Shown here piece by piece: positions 17,937 to 26,692 of a stretch of DNA of 64,000 nt; position 1 is the first letter of the stretch; every line of letters starts with the position of its first letter. The translations under genes and the position numbers were made by a program. The notes under the pieces are model-generated. The model was not told the DNA's origin, made no database searches, and saw only the letters and a list, made by a program, of their open reading frames with translations. Source of the DNA: Segetibacter koreensis DSM 18137 (GTDB lineage Bacteria; Bacteroidota; Bacteroidia; Chitinophagales; Chitinophagaceae); NCBI RefSeq assembly GCF_000374045.1, contig NZ_KB893337.1, positions 310,172-374,171 of the forward strand. The letters run 5' to 3'.

Positions 17937-20075
17937 TTAGACCTCTGCCATCTCCGCTGCTTCCTTCTTATATGCTTCACTCAGCTTTCTTTGCATCTCA
18001 GAAGATACAGGCGCATAATGATGAAATCGCATTTTAAATCTTGCTCTGCCTTGTGTTATACTTCTAATAGTGGAAGCGAACTGGTGCATTTCCGCGTGTG
18101 GCACCTGTGCTTTTACTAATGTAAAATGGCCTTCTGTATCCATGCCCTCTACCATACCACGACGTTGCTGAATGTCACTCATTATACTTCCCCTTACATC
18201 ATCAGGGCATCGTACTTCCACTGCATATATAGGCTCCAGTACTTGTGGGTCAGCCTGCTGAAAAGCTTGCCTGAAAGCCATCATGCCTGCAATTTTAAAA
18301 GAGATATCGTTACTGTCTACCGGGTGCATTTTTCCATCAAAAACACAAACACGAATGTCTCTTACATAAGAACCAGTTAAAGGGCCTTGTTGCATTTTTT
18401 CCATAAGTCCTTTAAGAATAGAAGGGAGAAAGCGAGCATCAATTACACCGCCAACAATACAATTGTAGTACACTAGTTTGCCACCCCATGGAAGATCATA
18501 TACGTCCTTACCACGAACAGTAAGACCGTGGGGCTCTGGCATCCCTTCGTACCATGGTTCAATGCGCATAGCCACTTCTCCAAACTGTCCCGCTCCGCCA
18601 GATTGTTTTTTATGGCGGTATGTTGCTTCAGCTTCTTTGCGGATGGTTTCCCTAAAAGCAATCTTAGGTTGAGAATACTGAACATCCAACTTATAAATAT
18701 TCTGAAGTTTCCATTTTATAACTGAAAGATGCATTTCTCCCTGGCAGTGCAATAAGGTTTGTCCAAGTTCTGCTGATATTTCGACCTGCACGGTGGGGTC
18801 TTCTTCCTTTAACTGGTGCAATGCTGAAGCAAGTTTTTCCTCTTCTCCTCTCTTTGTATTAGCAATGGCAATACTCATTACAGGTTCAGGAAAAACAACA
18901 GATTGCAATTCTAGCTGCTTGCCTTTTTCGTGTAAAGTATTATTGGTGTGGGAGTTGCGCAACTTTAAAGTAGCACCAATATCGCCTGCCACCAATTGAT
19001 TTATATTGATACGCTTGTTGCCTTCGATAACAAACAATTGATTTATCTTTTCTGTTGTGCCTGTATTTTCATTTACCAGTTCCATACCGCTTTTTATAGT
19101 TCCGGAATACACTTTAAAAAAGCTGAGATCGCCAATGTGTGGCTCACTTACCGTTTTATAAATGAAAATGCACGCCGGACCATCTGCGTCACAACTGACT
19201 ATGGTGCCGTTTTTAGTAACTTGCGGCGGCATTTCAGACGCTGGTGGACAAACATTATCTATGTAACTCATTAGCCTTGCCACTCCCCTGTTTTGTTTGG
19301 CCGATAAACAAAAAACGGGGAAGAGATCATGCCGAACCATTGAAAGATGGAGACCTTCTTTCATTTCATCTTCAGTCAGTTCACCCTTTGCAAAATACTG
19401 CTCCATCAGCGTTTCGTCATTTAATGCAATGGCTTCGATCAGTTCTTTATGCATTTCTTCGGCTTTTGCTTTTTCCGTTTCAGGTATTGGCAGCTTTTCG
19501 GGTTTGCCACCCCCTGAAGTATACCGGTACATTACCATATTTACCACGTCTATTATTGCATTAAAACCTAAACCAGGATTAATCGGGTACTGAACAGCCA
19601 CTACGTTATTTCCATAGTGATTTTTAGCTTCCTGTAAAGTTTTCGAATAATCCGCCTTCGGATGATCTAATTGATTAATAACAAGAATCACGGGCGTTTT
19701 AAACTTCTCAGTATACTCCCAAATTACATCTGTTCCAACTTCTACGCCTGCACTTGCATTTAGCAACATTACCCCGGTATCCGATACGCGCAATGTTGTT
19801 AGCACTTCTCCTAAAAAATCTTCATACCCGGGCGTATCTAATATATTTATCTTATAACCTTTCCAGTTTGCGTGTAACAACTTCGAAGAAAGTGAATTAC
19901 CTCGTTCTTTTTCAATATCAGTATAGTCACTCACTGTGCTTTTTTCTTCCACACTTCCGCATTTGTGAATTAATCCTGCTTCAAAAAGCATGCTTTCAGC
20001 GAGAGTCGTTTTTCCACTGCCGGAATGACCCAACAGTACAATGTTTTTAACGTGAGCGGCATCGAAGTCTGGCAT
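17937..20075 (-). CDS. Elongation factor G-like GTPase (EF-G paralogue)
   Basis: This 712-residue translational GTPase has EF-G architecture. G1 is GHSGSGKT (residues 16-23), the switch I segment is EKERGNSLSS in place of the classical ERGITI, G3 is DTPGYEDF (about 79-86), and G4 is NQLD instead of NKxD. Domain II follows at about 300-390. Domain IV carries KKQSGGAGQFGEVAMRIEP, and domain V ends near residue 690. These departures place it in the second EF-G family, not the housekeeping fusA. Members of that family have been linked to roles other than normal translocation; its role here is not known. It is the last gene before a long gap and is transcribed separately from the helicase. Confidence 0.85.
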   Translation of the reverse strand: MPDFDAAHVKNIVLLGHSGSGKTTLAESMLFEAGLIHKCGSVEEKSTVSDYTDIEKERGNSLSSKLLHANWKGYKINILDTPGYEDFLGEVLTTLRVSDTGVMLLNASAGVEVGTDVIWEYTEKFKTPVILVINQLDHPKADYSKTLQEAKNHYGNNVVAVQYPINPGLGFNAIIDVVNMVMYRYTSGGGKPEKLPIPETEKAKAEEMHKELIEAIALNDETLMEQYFAKGELTEDEMKEGLHLSMVRHDLFPVFCLSAKQNRGVARLMSYIDNVCPPASEMPPQVTKNGTIVSCDADGPACIFIYKTVSEPHIGDLSFFKVYSGTIKSGMELVNENTGTTEKINQLFVIEGNKRININQLVAGDIGATLKLRNSHTNNTLHEKGKQLELQSVVFPEPVMSIAIANTKRGEEEKLASALHQLKEEDPTVQVEISAELGQTLLHCQGEMHLSVIKWKLQNIYKLDVQYSQPKIAFRETIRKEAEATYRHKKQSGGAGQFGEVAMRIEPWYEGMPEPHGLTVRGKDVYDLPWGGKLVYYNCIVGGVIDARFLPSILKGLMEKMQQGPLTGSYVRDIRVCVFDGKMHPVDSNDISFKIAGMMAFRQAFQQADPQVLEPIYAVEVRCPDDVRGSIMSDIQQRRGMVEGMDTEGHFTLVKAQVPHAEMHQFASTIRSITQGRARFKMRFHHYAPVSSEMQRKLSEAYKKEAAEMAEV

Positions 20076-20397
20076 AGCAAAGGTTTTAATGGTGAGGGAA
20101 TAAAAAAATTGGAGATAAACGGATTATTTATTTTACAGTCGAGTAAGACACAAGCTGTAAAAGTTGAACGATGATACATACCCTGCGAAAAAGGATAAAT
20201 GACAGTAATCATCTTTTTATGCATTTTATTATAAAGACAAGGAATCTTTATAAGTGAGCAATGAAGACTTTAAAAGAAGTGTTACAAATTATGAAAAATC
20301 TAATAACAAAAAAAACGTATTTATAAAACTATTACCCCACGTTTCATTTTATAAACCTTTGGAGAAGCATTTGAAAAAAACTCTTGCATAAAATTTC
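20076..20397. other. Intergenic region between DEAD-box helicase and EF-G paralogue
   Basis: This 322-base AT-rich stretch lies between two minus-strand genes. It should carry the EF-G paralogue's promoter. I saw no exact TAnnTTTG element, no RNA gene and no convincing terminator. Confidence 0.4.
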
Positions 20398-21726
20398 TTA
20401 CTTCTTTCCGCGCCTCGTTATTGGCTTTCCATATTTCTTCTTCATCAGATCTTTATAGCTCGTCTTTTTATTTGTCTTGCTATTCTTTACTGATTTATCA
20501 TGAAAAGATGCACCCCGTTCTTCCTTTTTAGGCACTTTAACCTGGATTTCTTTCATATACACTTTCGGCTGTTCATCTTCGGTAAGAACCGAAGATATTT
20601 GCAAGTGAGATGGTAAGGGAGATAGTGGAATTGGCATTTTCATTACATCTTCTATAGCCTGTCGGCGGTCCTGTTCCTTTTCTGTAATAAAGCTAATAGC
20701 TATTCCTTTTTTGTCTGCACGCCCCGTTCTGCCTATACGGTGAATATAATTTTCGGGAATTTGCGGCAAATCAAAATTGATTACATGAGAGACTTCAGCT
20801 ACGTCAATGCCGCGGGCAATAATATCTGTAGCGATGATAAATCTAAATGTGCCATCTTTAAATTGTCTTACCGTATTGAACCGGTAATTTTGTTCCTTAT
20901 TTGAGTGAATGATACCAATGGTACCGCTAAACTCGGGCTCCAGTTGTTCATACAGTTGATCTGCCAGTTTTTTTGAAGCCACAAATACCAACACTTTGGT
21001 CATGGTGTTGTCTTCTGTAAGTAACAACTTCAGCAGGTTTACTTTTGTGTAAAAGTTTGGAACTTCATAAGCTTCCTGTATAATATTTTCAACAGGAGTT
21101 CCTGCTGGTGCGGCTTCGATTCTAACAGCTTTATCAAAATATTCATTCATCAACTCCTCCACTTCCTCAATAAGTGTAGCAGAGAAAAGTAAATTTTGAC
21201 GTCGTGGCGGCAAGAGGTCAAGAATATTTTTTAGCTGTGCGCGAAACCCAAGGTTCAGCATTTCATCCACTTCGTCTATCACCAGTTTTTTAATTGACTT
21301 CACTTTGAATGCTCCTGCCATTGCCAGGTCATATAGCCTGCCGGGCGTTGCTACCAATACATCACATCCATTTTGAAGTTCAAGTTTTTGTGTATTAATA
21401 TTAGCACCCCCGTACACACCCACAACGTCAACGCTTATATAGGTTCCCAACTTTTTTACAGACTCTACAACCTGTGTTACCAGTTCACGCGTTGGTACAA
21501 CAACCAATATTTGGGGGTCCTTATCTTTTGAATATTTCCACAGGTTAAGAAGTGGAAGTAAGTAGGCAAAAGTTTTACCTGTCCCCGTTTGGGCTATTCC
21601 ACATACATCTGCACCAGCCATAACTACAGAAAAGACTTTTTGCTGAATGGTGGTTGGTGTAGTATAATCCAACTCATCCAAAGCACGTAATAAATGTTTA
21701 TTAAGATTAAAATCTTTAAAGTTCAT
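20398..21726 (-). CDS. DEAD-box RNA helicase (DEVD variant)
   Basis: This 442-residue ATP-dependent RNA helicase has the full motif set. The Q motif region is ELDYTTPTTIQQKVF, motif I is AQTGTGKT (about 41-48), and motif Ib is VATPGR. Motif II reads DEVD (in LVIDEVDEML) in place of DEAD. Motif III is SAT. In the second domain FIIATDIIARGIDV and HRIGRTGRADKKG (motif VI) are clear. A basic tail (about 400-442, KNSKTNKKTSYKDLMKKKYGKPITRRGKK) should bind RNA, as in RhlE-type helicases. It probably acts in ribosome assembly or RNA turnover. It stands alone on the minus strand. Confidence 0.92.
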   Translation of the reverse strand: MNFKDFNLNKHLLRALDELDYTTPTTIQQKVFSVVMAGADVCGIAQTGTGKTFAYLLPLLNLWKYSKDKDPQILVVVPTRELVTQVVESVKKLGTYISVDVVGVYGGANINTQKLELQNGCDVLVATPGRLYDLAMAGAFKVKSIKKLVIDEVDEMLNLGFRAQLKNILDLLPPRRQNLLFSATLIEEVEELMNEYFDKAVRIEAAPAGTPVENIIQEAYEVPNFYTKVNLLKLLLTEDNTMTKVLVFVASKKLADQLYEQLEPEFSGTIGIIHSNKEQNYRFNTVRQFKDGTFRFIIATDIIARGIDVAEVSHVINFDLPQIPENYIHRIGRTGRADKKGIAISFITEKEQDRRQAIEDVMKMPIPLSPLPSHLQISSVLTEDEQPKVYMKEIQVKVPKKEERGASFHDKSVKNSKTNKKTSYKDLMKKKYGKPITRRGKK

Positions 21727-21858
21727 AGTGGATTAATGAAGCGCAAAGGTAGTGCATGGCAATCCTCTACACGATTTCTAACTTATGTTGCTAAGAATAG
21801 ATTAAAAAAAATAATTTGATTTCGCTAATATTATGTCTAGCGACAAGCTCTCACCAAC

Positions 21859-23070
21859 TTATTTCATCAACTTATTATTAAATTGTACGATCAGTTTAAA
21901 TAAGTCTTCGTATTCATTTAATGGCAACGTTTCTGCCTTATCATAAACGTCATGATAAGCTTTAATGCCGCCCAGGGTATAGATAAAAAAGGCGGGAACT
22001 CCTTTTTCGGTAAACCAATAATGATCACTATTAGCAGCTTTACCCCGAACATTTATTCCTATAAGATATTTACCGGCATTATTTGCTTCATTTAAATAAG
22101 TAAACTCTTTAGAGAATTCGGTTGCATTGACAACTGTTATGCCTTCAATGCCTGTCCCTTCAAGATCGAGGTTTAGTAAGAAACGAATATTTTTTAAAGG
22201 AATTAACGGATTTTCTGTAAAATACTTCGAACCTTTTAAGCCAGCTTCTTCACCCGCAAAACAAATGAAAGCAATGGTGTAAGGCGGAGGATTGGCGGCA
22301 TAATACTTAGCTAAACCAAGGAGCAAAGAAGTGCCACTTGCATTATCATTTGCGCCCGGAAAATAAGTGTCTTTACCCATACCCCCCAGGTGATCGTAAT
22401 GAGCAGAAATAACGATAACGGAATCCCGCTTTACCGTTCCTTTTACCAAGCCACATACATTTGAAGCTTTGAAATCGGGTATCGTTTTATTGTCAATATC
22501 TGCATCAATAGTTTTAGGTATATCAGAAAACTGCTTTTTATCTACCTGAATGATTGTATAATCTGCCTCTTTTGAAGCAACTGACCAGGTCAGTTTATCT
22601 TCAAGTGAAACAATTATCCTGTTTACAGGATCAACAAAATGTGTACTATCCTGCTGATGCAAATTTCCGTGGGAATGGACGCCCCGGCTATCAGGAGAAA
22701 TTATAAAGTCTTTTCCAGGAATTAATTCTTTTCCATTTATGCTAACCTGCATCTTGTCAGGAAAAGTATTGACAGAATAAGAAAATGTTTGAAAAAAAGA
22801 GTTACCAGTCAAAGGTTTTAAACCTAATTCAGCAAACCGGCCCGCTATAAAACCTGCTGCTTTGCTCATTCCGTCTTTTGTATAACCCCTGCCCCAGAAA
22901 TAGGGAGAAGTTAAGGTGTCCACCAATTTATGAGCGTATTTTACATCTTGGGAATAAGAGAAATTTGACAGCGTTATAACCAGGATAAAAAGACAGATTT
23001 TCCGTTTGAAAAAATAGTGAACGCTGTAATTTTCAATGCACAGTCTATAGTAAACCTTACAGATGCCCAC
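21859..23070 (-). CDS. M28 family zinc aminopeptidase, secreted (start uncertain)
   Basis: The protein is a two-zinc M28 peptidase. Visible ligands are the histidine and aspartate of VISAHYDHLGG, GANDNASG, the catalytic FAGEEAGLKGS glutamates, LNLDLEG and the C-terminal AYHD. A signal peptide (KRKICLFILVITLSNFSYSQ) precedes the mature domain. No in-frame ATG lies upstream of this signal. Candidates are GTG at 23068-23070, used here, TTG at 23173-23175, or a rare ATT at 23035-23037. Upstream of the signal the frame runs through copy 2 of the dispersed repeat, so the original start may have been altered by an insertion. It follows the broken esterase gene in the same direction. Confidence 0.75.
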   Translation of the reverse strand: MGICKVYYRLCIENYSVHYFFKRKICLFILVITLSNFSYSQDVKYAHKLVDTLTSPYFWGRGYTKDGMSKAAGFIAGRFAELGLKPLTGNSFFQTFSYSVNTFPDKMQVSINGKELIPGKDFIISPDSRGVHSHGNLHQQDSTHFVDPVNRIIVSLEDKLTWSVASKEADYTIIQVDKKQFSDIPKTIDADIDNKTIPDFKASNVCGLVKGTVKRDSVIVISAHYDHLGGMGKDTYFPGANDNASGTSLLLGLAKYYAANPPPYTIAFICFAGEEAGLKGSKYFTENPLIPLKNIRFLLNLDLEGTGIEGITVVNATEFSKEFTYLNEANNAGKYLIGINVRGKAANSDHYWFTEKGVPAFFIYTLGGIKAYHDVYDKAETLPLNEYEDLFKLIVQFNNKLMK

Positions 23071-23082
23071 TGCCTTGCTGAC

Positions 23083-23135
23083 GAACGAAATGCGACGCAA
23101 CGATGATGCTATGAAAACAAATGCTCGTATCAAAA
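23083..23135 (+). repeat. Bipartite dispersed repeat, copy 2
   Basis: The same blocks as copy 1, GAACGAAATGCGACGCAAC (23083-23101) and GCTCGTATCAAAA (23123-23135), with a 21-base spacer. It lies between the esterase pseudogene and the M28 peptidase, just upstream of the peptidase's probable start. Confidence 0.7.
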
Positions 23136-23178
23136 GAAATATTTTTAAAACAACCACCGGGAACTTAGTGACCAATAG

Positions 23179-24311
23179 TTAGCGAATAATAAATGTATAG
23201 AAGTGACCAAACTCACGTGACCACGCGGCTTCATTGTGTTTGCCTATAGGAGACACTACCCGGTGCGTCTCGTACTGTCCTTTCTTTTCTATCGCGGCTA
23301 TCATCTTATCCATATCGTTCACCATTGTTTCGCTTTCTTCCCCACCTGCGTAAAAGTAAAACCTGCGGAAACCGTTTCCCCATTTTGCTGCCACAATCTC
23401 ATCATAAATTTTTGGCGCTGTGTCGAAAGCGGGAGAAAAAATGCCTGCTCCTCCAAAAACATTCGGATATTTGACCACAGCATACAAACTAATAAGGGCG
23501 CCCATGCTGCTGCCTGCAACAAATGTATGGGCAGAGTCTTTTAGCGTGCGGAAGTTTTTATCTATAAAAGGTTTTAATGTAAGTGCCAGAAAGTCTACGT
23601 ATTCGTTGCCCTCTCCTTTGCCATAATCTTTATAGTAATAGGGATTGTATTCGGTCATCCTTTTTTCTGAACCGTTATCAATTCCAATAATAATTGCACT
23701 TTTCCACCCTTTTCTACTATTGAGTCGACAGTTTCATCTACACGCCATTCTCCAAAAGCTGCAGTCTGTTCATTAAAGAGATTCTGACCATCCTGCATAT
23801 AAATTACCGGATACTTTTTTTTACCGATTGCGTAATCTTTTGGCAGATAAGCCCAAATTCTTCTTGTCCTGTTGAGTTGAGGCATGAAAAAAGCAGTGTC
23901 AATTATTTTAACCTGTCGCGTCGCTGTATTAGGTTTTGGCTTTTTGGGATAATCATCTTTCCATCCCAAGATCGTAAAATCTTGAGATACGTCTCCGCTT
24001 ACATTAATTTCGTGATTTGCCACATCTTCTCCTTTTGCTGTTGTTTCCACTTTATCAAAACTTCCACGGGTAAATTTAAATTCATATTTTCCGGCAGCAA
24101 CATCTTTTAAAACGATGCCACGCCTTGTTGTGCCAAAGGGTTTTAATTTATATTTTTCATCCTTAGGATTCCAGTTATTAAAAGAACCAGCAACATAAAT
24201 TTCATCCTGCTTCTTCGTCGCCACACTATTTACAAGAAGACGCAAAGTAAACTGCGCTTCAGATTTGATCAGAGTAAGAAAGCATACCAATAAAAACAAA
24301 GTTTTCTTCAT
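23179..24311 (-). pseudogene. CBM48-linked esterase, split by a one-base frameshift
   Basis: Two adjacent frames together encode one esterase. The first (23655-24311) has a signal peptide, an AMPK/CBM48-like sheet domain (GSFNNWNPKDEKYKL, about residues 43-57) and the start of an esterase-D-type hydrolase domain (IYMQDGQNLF). The second (23179-23658) holds the nucleophile motif AGSSMGALIS and the histidine region GKHNEAAWSREF. Adding a single A in the AAAA run at about 23700 joins them as GGKSAIIIGIDNG, which fits the family. So the gene lost one base, is a sequencing error, or uses -1 slippage. Function if intact: a secreted serine esterase, possibly on acylated sugars or siderophores. Confidence 0.8.
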
Positions 24312-24410
24312 TCCGTTAAAATAAATTTTTTCGTAAAAAGCTGTGTAAAAAGATTTTATAATTTTTGCAAATCAGAAACGCCCGAAAGGAGACAACAATT
24401 TGTAATGCAT

Positions 24411-24436
24411 AAAAAAACCGCTTTTTTTAAGCGGTT
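24411..24436 (-). terminator. Terminator overlapping the end of dapA
   Basis: On the minus strand AACCGC pairs with GCGGTT around a TTAAAAAAA loop and is followed by a run of seven T. The first arm lies inside the last two codons of dapA, and the stop codon is in the loop. Confidence 0.85.
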
Positions 24437-25329
24437 GAAAATTCGTTTAAAGCTTTTAAATATTCCTTTAGCTTTAGATGGACTTTTTCACTCAATGGCA
24501 CTAATGGTAATCGCAGGTAATTTTTTATCAAACCCATTTCAGCCAAAAAAGCTTTTACACCCGCAGGATTATTTTCTTCAAATAATAAGTCGAAACCGTC
24601 TAACAATTTATATAAAAGCCCTCTGCCAGCATATAGATCATTTTGAAGACAGTAACGCACCATCTCAGAAAATTCTTTAGGAAAACAATTAGCGGCGACA
24701 CTTATGACTCCATCCATACCAGCTGCTATGAGTGGCAGTGCAAGCTGGTCGTCACCACTTGTCACCAAAAACTCGGCAGGCCGGTTTTGGAGTATGTGTA
24801 AACATTGGCCGATATTGCCGCTCGCTTCTTTTATACCACGAATATTATCACATTCATTTGCCAGGCGAATTGTTGTTTCGGCTGAGATATTACTGCCCGT
24901 GCGGGCAGGAATATTATAAAGGATCAGCGGTTTTGGTGCAGCTTCTGAAATTAATTTGTAATGTTCAAAAATACCTTGCTGAGAAGGCCTGTTGTAATAA
25001 GGGCTGGTGCTTAAAATGGCGGCAGCTTGCTGAAGTGGGTAAGTTTCTACCTCATTTATTATTTCGCGTGTATTGTTTCCGCCTATTCCCACCACAACAG
25101 GTACTGCGTTTGTAACCCTTTCATATGTGTAATTGATTATATCAATTTTTTCAGACTTCTCAAGTGTTGGAGTTTCACCGGTTGTACCCAGAACCACTAA
25201 ATATTCTACTCCACCGTGTAACACAAAATCTATCATTGTACCAAGTGCATCAAAATCAACTTCATGCTTTTGGTTAAAGGGAGTTACTAATGCAACCCCT
25301 GTTCCTTTTAATGTATCTCTTAATGACAT
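24427..25329 (-). CDS. dapA: 4-hydroxy-tetrahydrodipicolinate synthase
   Basis: This 300-residue TIM-barrel aldolase condenses pyruvate with aspartate semialdehyde in the lysine/diaminopimelate pathway. The N-terminal GTGVALVTPFNQKHEVDFDAL is typical. GTTGETPTL carries the active-site threonines, LYNIPARTG carries the catalytic tyrosine, and GIKEASGN holds the Schiff-base lysine (near residue 167). TSGDDQLALPLIAAG also matches. Length is normal. It follows accA by 21 bases, and its own terminator overlaps the stop codon, so an accA-dapA transcript ends here. Confidence 0.96.
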   Translation of the reverse strand: MSLRDTLKGTGVALVTPFNQKHEVDFDALGTMIDFVLHGGVEYLVVLGTTGETPTLEKSEKIDIINYTYERVTNAVPVVVGIGGNNTREIINEVETYPLQQAAAILSTSPYYNRPSQQGIFEHYKLISEAAPKPLILYNIPARTGSNISAETTIRLANECDNIRGIKEASGNIGQCLHILQNRPAEFLVTSGDDQLALPLIAAGMDGVISVAANCFPKEFSEMVRYCLQNDLYAGRGLLYKLLDGFDLLFEENNPAGVKAFLAEMGLIKNYLRLPLVPLSEKVHLKLKEYLKALNEFSTA

Positions 25330-25350
25330 TAGCTATCTGTTAGTTATTAA

Positions 25351-26331
25351 TTATTCAGGCAGTTCTTCCCAAAAGCCCATTTTACCAAATTTTTCTATTC
25401 TATTATTTACCCTTTGTACGGGGTCAATTTGTTTTAGTTGTTGTAATACCGGGGCAATATACCCTTTCAAAATCGCTGATGCTTCGTTATAATCCCAATG
25501 TGCGCCACCGAGTGGTTCAGGAATAATACCATCTACCAGGCCAAATTTATACATATTATCTGATGTGAGCCTAAGTTGCTCCGCAGCTTTTTCTTTCATA
25601 TCCCAACTGCGCCAGAGGATAGAGCTGCAGTTCTCCGGAGAGATCACTGTATACCACGAGTTTTCCAACATAAATACTTTATCCCCTACCCCTATTCCAA
25701 GGGCTCCGCCACTGGCACCTTCGCCAATAATTATGCAGATTACCGGCACTTTAAGGCGAATCATTTCATAAATATTTCTTGCAATAGCCTCACCTTGTCC
25801 CCTTTCCTCTGCTTCCATTCCCGGGTAAGCACCGGGGGTATCTATCAAAGTGATGACAGGTTTATTAAATTTTTCTGCAAGTTTCATTAATCGCAAAGCT
25901 TTTCGATAACCTTCAGGATTGGCCATACCAAAATTGCGCAGCTGCCGCATTTTTGTATTTGTTCCTTTTTGCTGGCCTATTACCATAATCGTTTCACCAT
26001 CAAGCTGGGCAAAACCGCCTACCATTGCTTTATCATCGCCCATATTACGGTCGCCATGCAGTTCTACGAAATTTGTAAATATTTTAGAAATATACTTCAG
26101 GGTATAAGGCCTGTCGGGATGCCGGCTTAACTGTACCCTTTGCCATGGAGTAAGGTGTTGAGTAATTTCTTTTCTTTTTTCTAAAATAGAATCCTGCAAC
26201 TGTACAATTGTGGATGTATAATCAACTTTAGAATTTTTGTCGGCAAGTTTTTTTGTCTGATCAATTTGTTCGTAAAGTTCCTTGATAGGTTGTTCAAAAT
26301 TCAAAAACTGTCTGTTCGGATATTCGGGCAT
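25351..26331 (-). CDS. accA: Acetyl-CoA carboxylase carboxyltransferase, alpha subunit
   Basis: This 326-residue subunit works with AccD to move carboxyl from carboxybiotin to acetyl-CoA, giving malonyl-CoA for fatty-acid synthesis. The N-terminal helical part ([19 protein letters not shown]) is the family start. The crotonase-fold carboxyltransferase core contains [30 protein letters not shown] and the acyl-CoA site [33 protein letters not shown]. Length is close to the usual 315-325. It is the first gene of a short accA-dapA transcript. Its promoter lies in the 128-base gap next to tRNA-Asp, where TAATTTTA (minus strand of 26350-26357) is a near match to the -7 element. Confidence 0.96.
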   Translation of the reverse strand: MPEYPNRQFLNFEQPIKELYEQIDQTKKLADKNSKVDYTSTIVQLQDSILEKRKEITQHLTPWQRVQLSRHPDRPYTLKYISKIFTNFVELHGDRNMGDDKAMVGGFAQLDGETIMVIGQQKGTNTKMRQLRNFGMANPEGYRKALRLMKLAEKFNKPVITLIDTPGAYPGMEAEERGQGEAIARNIYEMIRLKVPVICIIIGEGASGGALGIGVGDKVFMLENSWYTVISPENCSSILWRSWDMKEKAAEQLRLTSDNMYKFGLVDGIIPEPLGGAHWDYNEASAILKGYIAPVLQQLKQIDPVQRVNNRIEKFGKMGFWEELPE

Positions 26332-26382
26332 ATCTGTTGGTTGTGATGGTAAAATTAAGTGTTGAATTTTTTTTAAGAAATT

Positions 26383-26415
26383 TTTGTTTGAAAATAATGT
26401 TTCCCCTTATCTTTG
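26383..26415 (+). promoter_or_regulatory. Promoter of tRNA-Asp
   Basis: TTTG (26387-26390, with a second copy at 26383-26386) is separated by 17 bases from TATCTTTG (26408-26415), an exact TAnnTTTG. This is the clearest Bacteroidota-type promoter in the window. Transcription should begin about 38 bases before the tRNA. Confidence 0.8.
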
Positions 26416-26459
26416 CCATCCCAAAATGACAAGTAGTACACAAAGTTATTGAGGAAATT

Positions 26460-26533
26460 GGATCGGTAGTTCAGTTGGTTAGAATGCCGCCCTGTCACGG
26501 CGGAGGTCGCGGGTTCGAGTCCCGTCCGGTCCG
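26460..26533 (+). tRNA. tRNA-Asp (anticodon GUC)
   Basis: A 74-base cloverleaf. The acceptor arm GGATCGG (26460-26466) pairs with CCGGTCC (26526-26532), with one G-T wobble and discriminator G at 26533. The anticodon loop CTGTCAC is closed by CCGCC/GGCGG and the T arm is CGGGTTCGAGTCCCG. CCA is not encoded. The gene lies directly upstream of a tyrosine recombinase gene, so its 3' end is the likely attachment site of the element. Confidence 0.97.
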
Positions 26534-26538
26534 CTTAG

Positions 26539-26591
26539 CAAAGGATTACAGCAATGTAATCCTTTCTTTATTTTACAAAGGTTTACAGTAA
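26539..26591 (+). repeat. Imperfect direct repeats beside the tRNA/integrase junction
   Basis: CAAAGGATTACAGCAA (26539-26554) and CAAAGGTTTACAGTAA (26576-26591) agree at 14 of 16 positions with a 37-base period. The first copy overlaps the tRNA terminator. They may be recombinase-binding sites. Confidence 0.4.
26540..26565 (+). terminator. Terminator after tRNA-Asp
   Basis: A perfect 10-bp stem AAAGGATTAC/GTAATCCTTT with a 6-base loop, followed by CTTTATTTT. It begins 7 bases after the tRNA. Confidence 0.85.
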
Positions 26592-26668
26592 AGTCCTGTT
26601 TTTCAATTTCTTATAACAGTCTCCTGCCCCTTCTTCGTTTTATCTTTACAATGGTTGACATATTCTTA

Positions 26669-26690
26669 ATCGAGTAAAAAATCGAGTAAA
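26669..26690 (+). repeat. Tandem 10-base repeat just before the integrase start
   Basis: ATCGAGTAAA occurs twice, at 26669-26678 and 26681-26690, with a 12-base period, ending 2 bases before the integrase ATG. The position suggests arm-type integrase sites or an autoregulatory site. Confidence 0.45.
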
Positions 26691-26692
26691 TT

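Noticed and set aside
26641-26648. TATCTTTA as the integrase promoter -7 element
   Set aside because: It differs from TAnnTTTG at the last base, and there is no TTTG at the right distance, so I do not list it.
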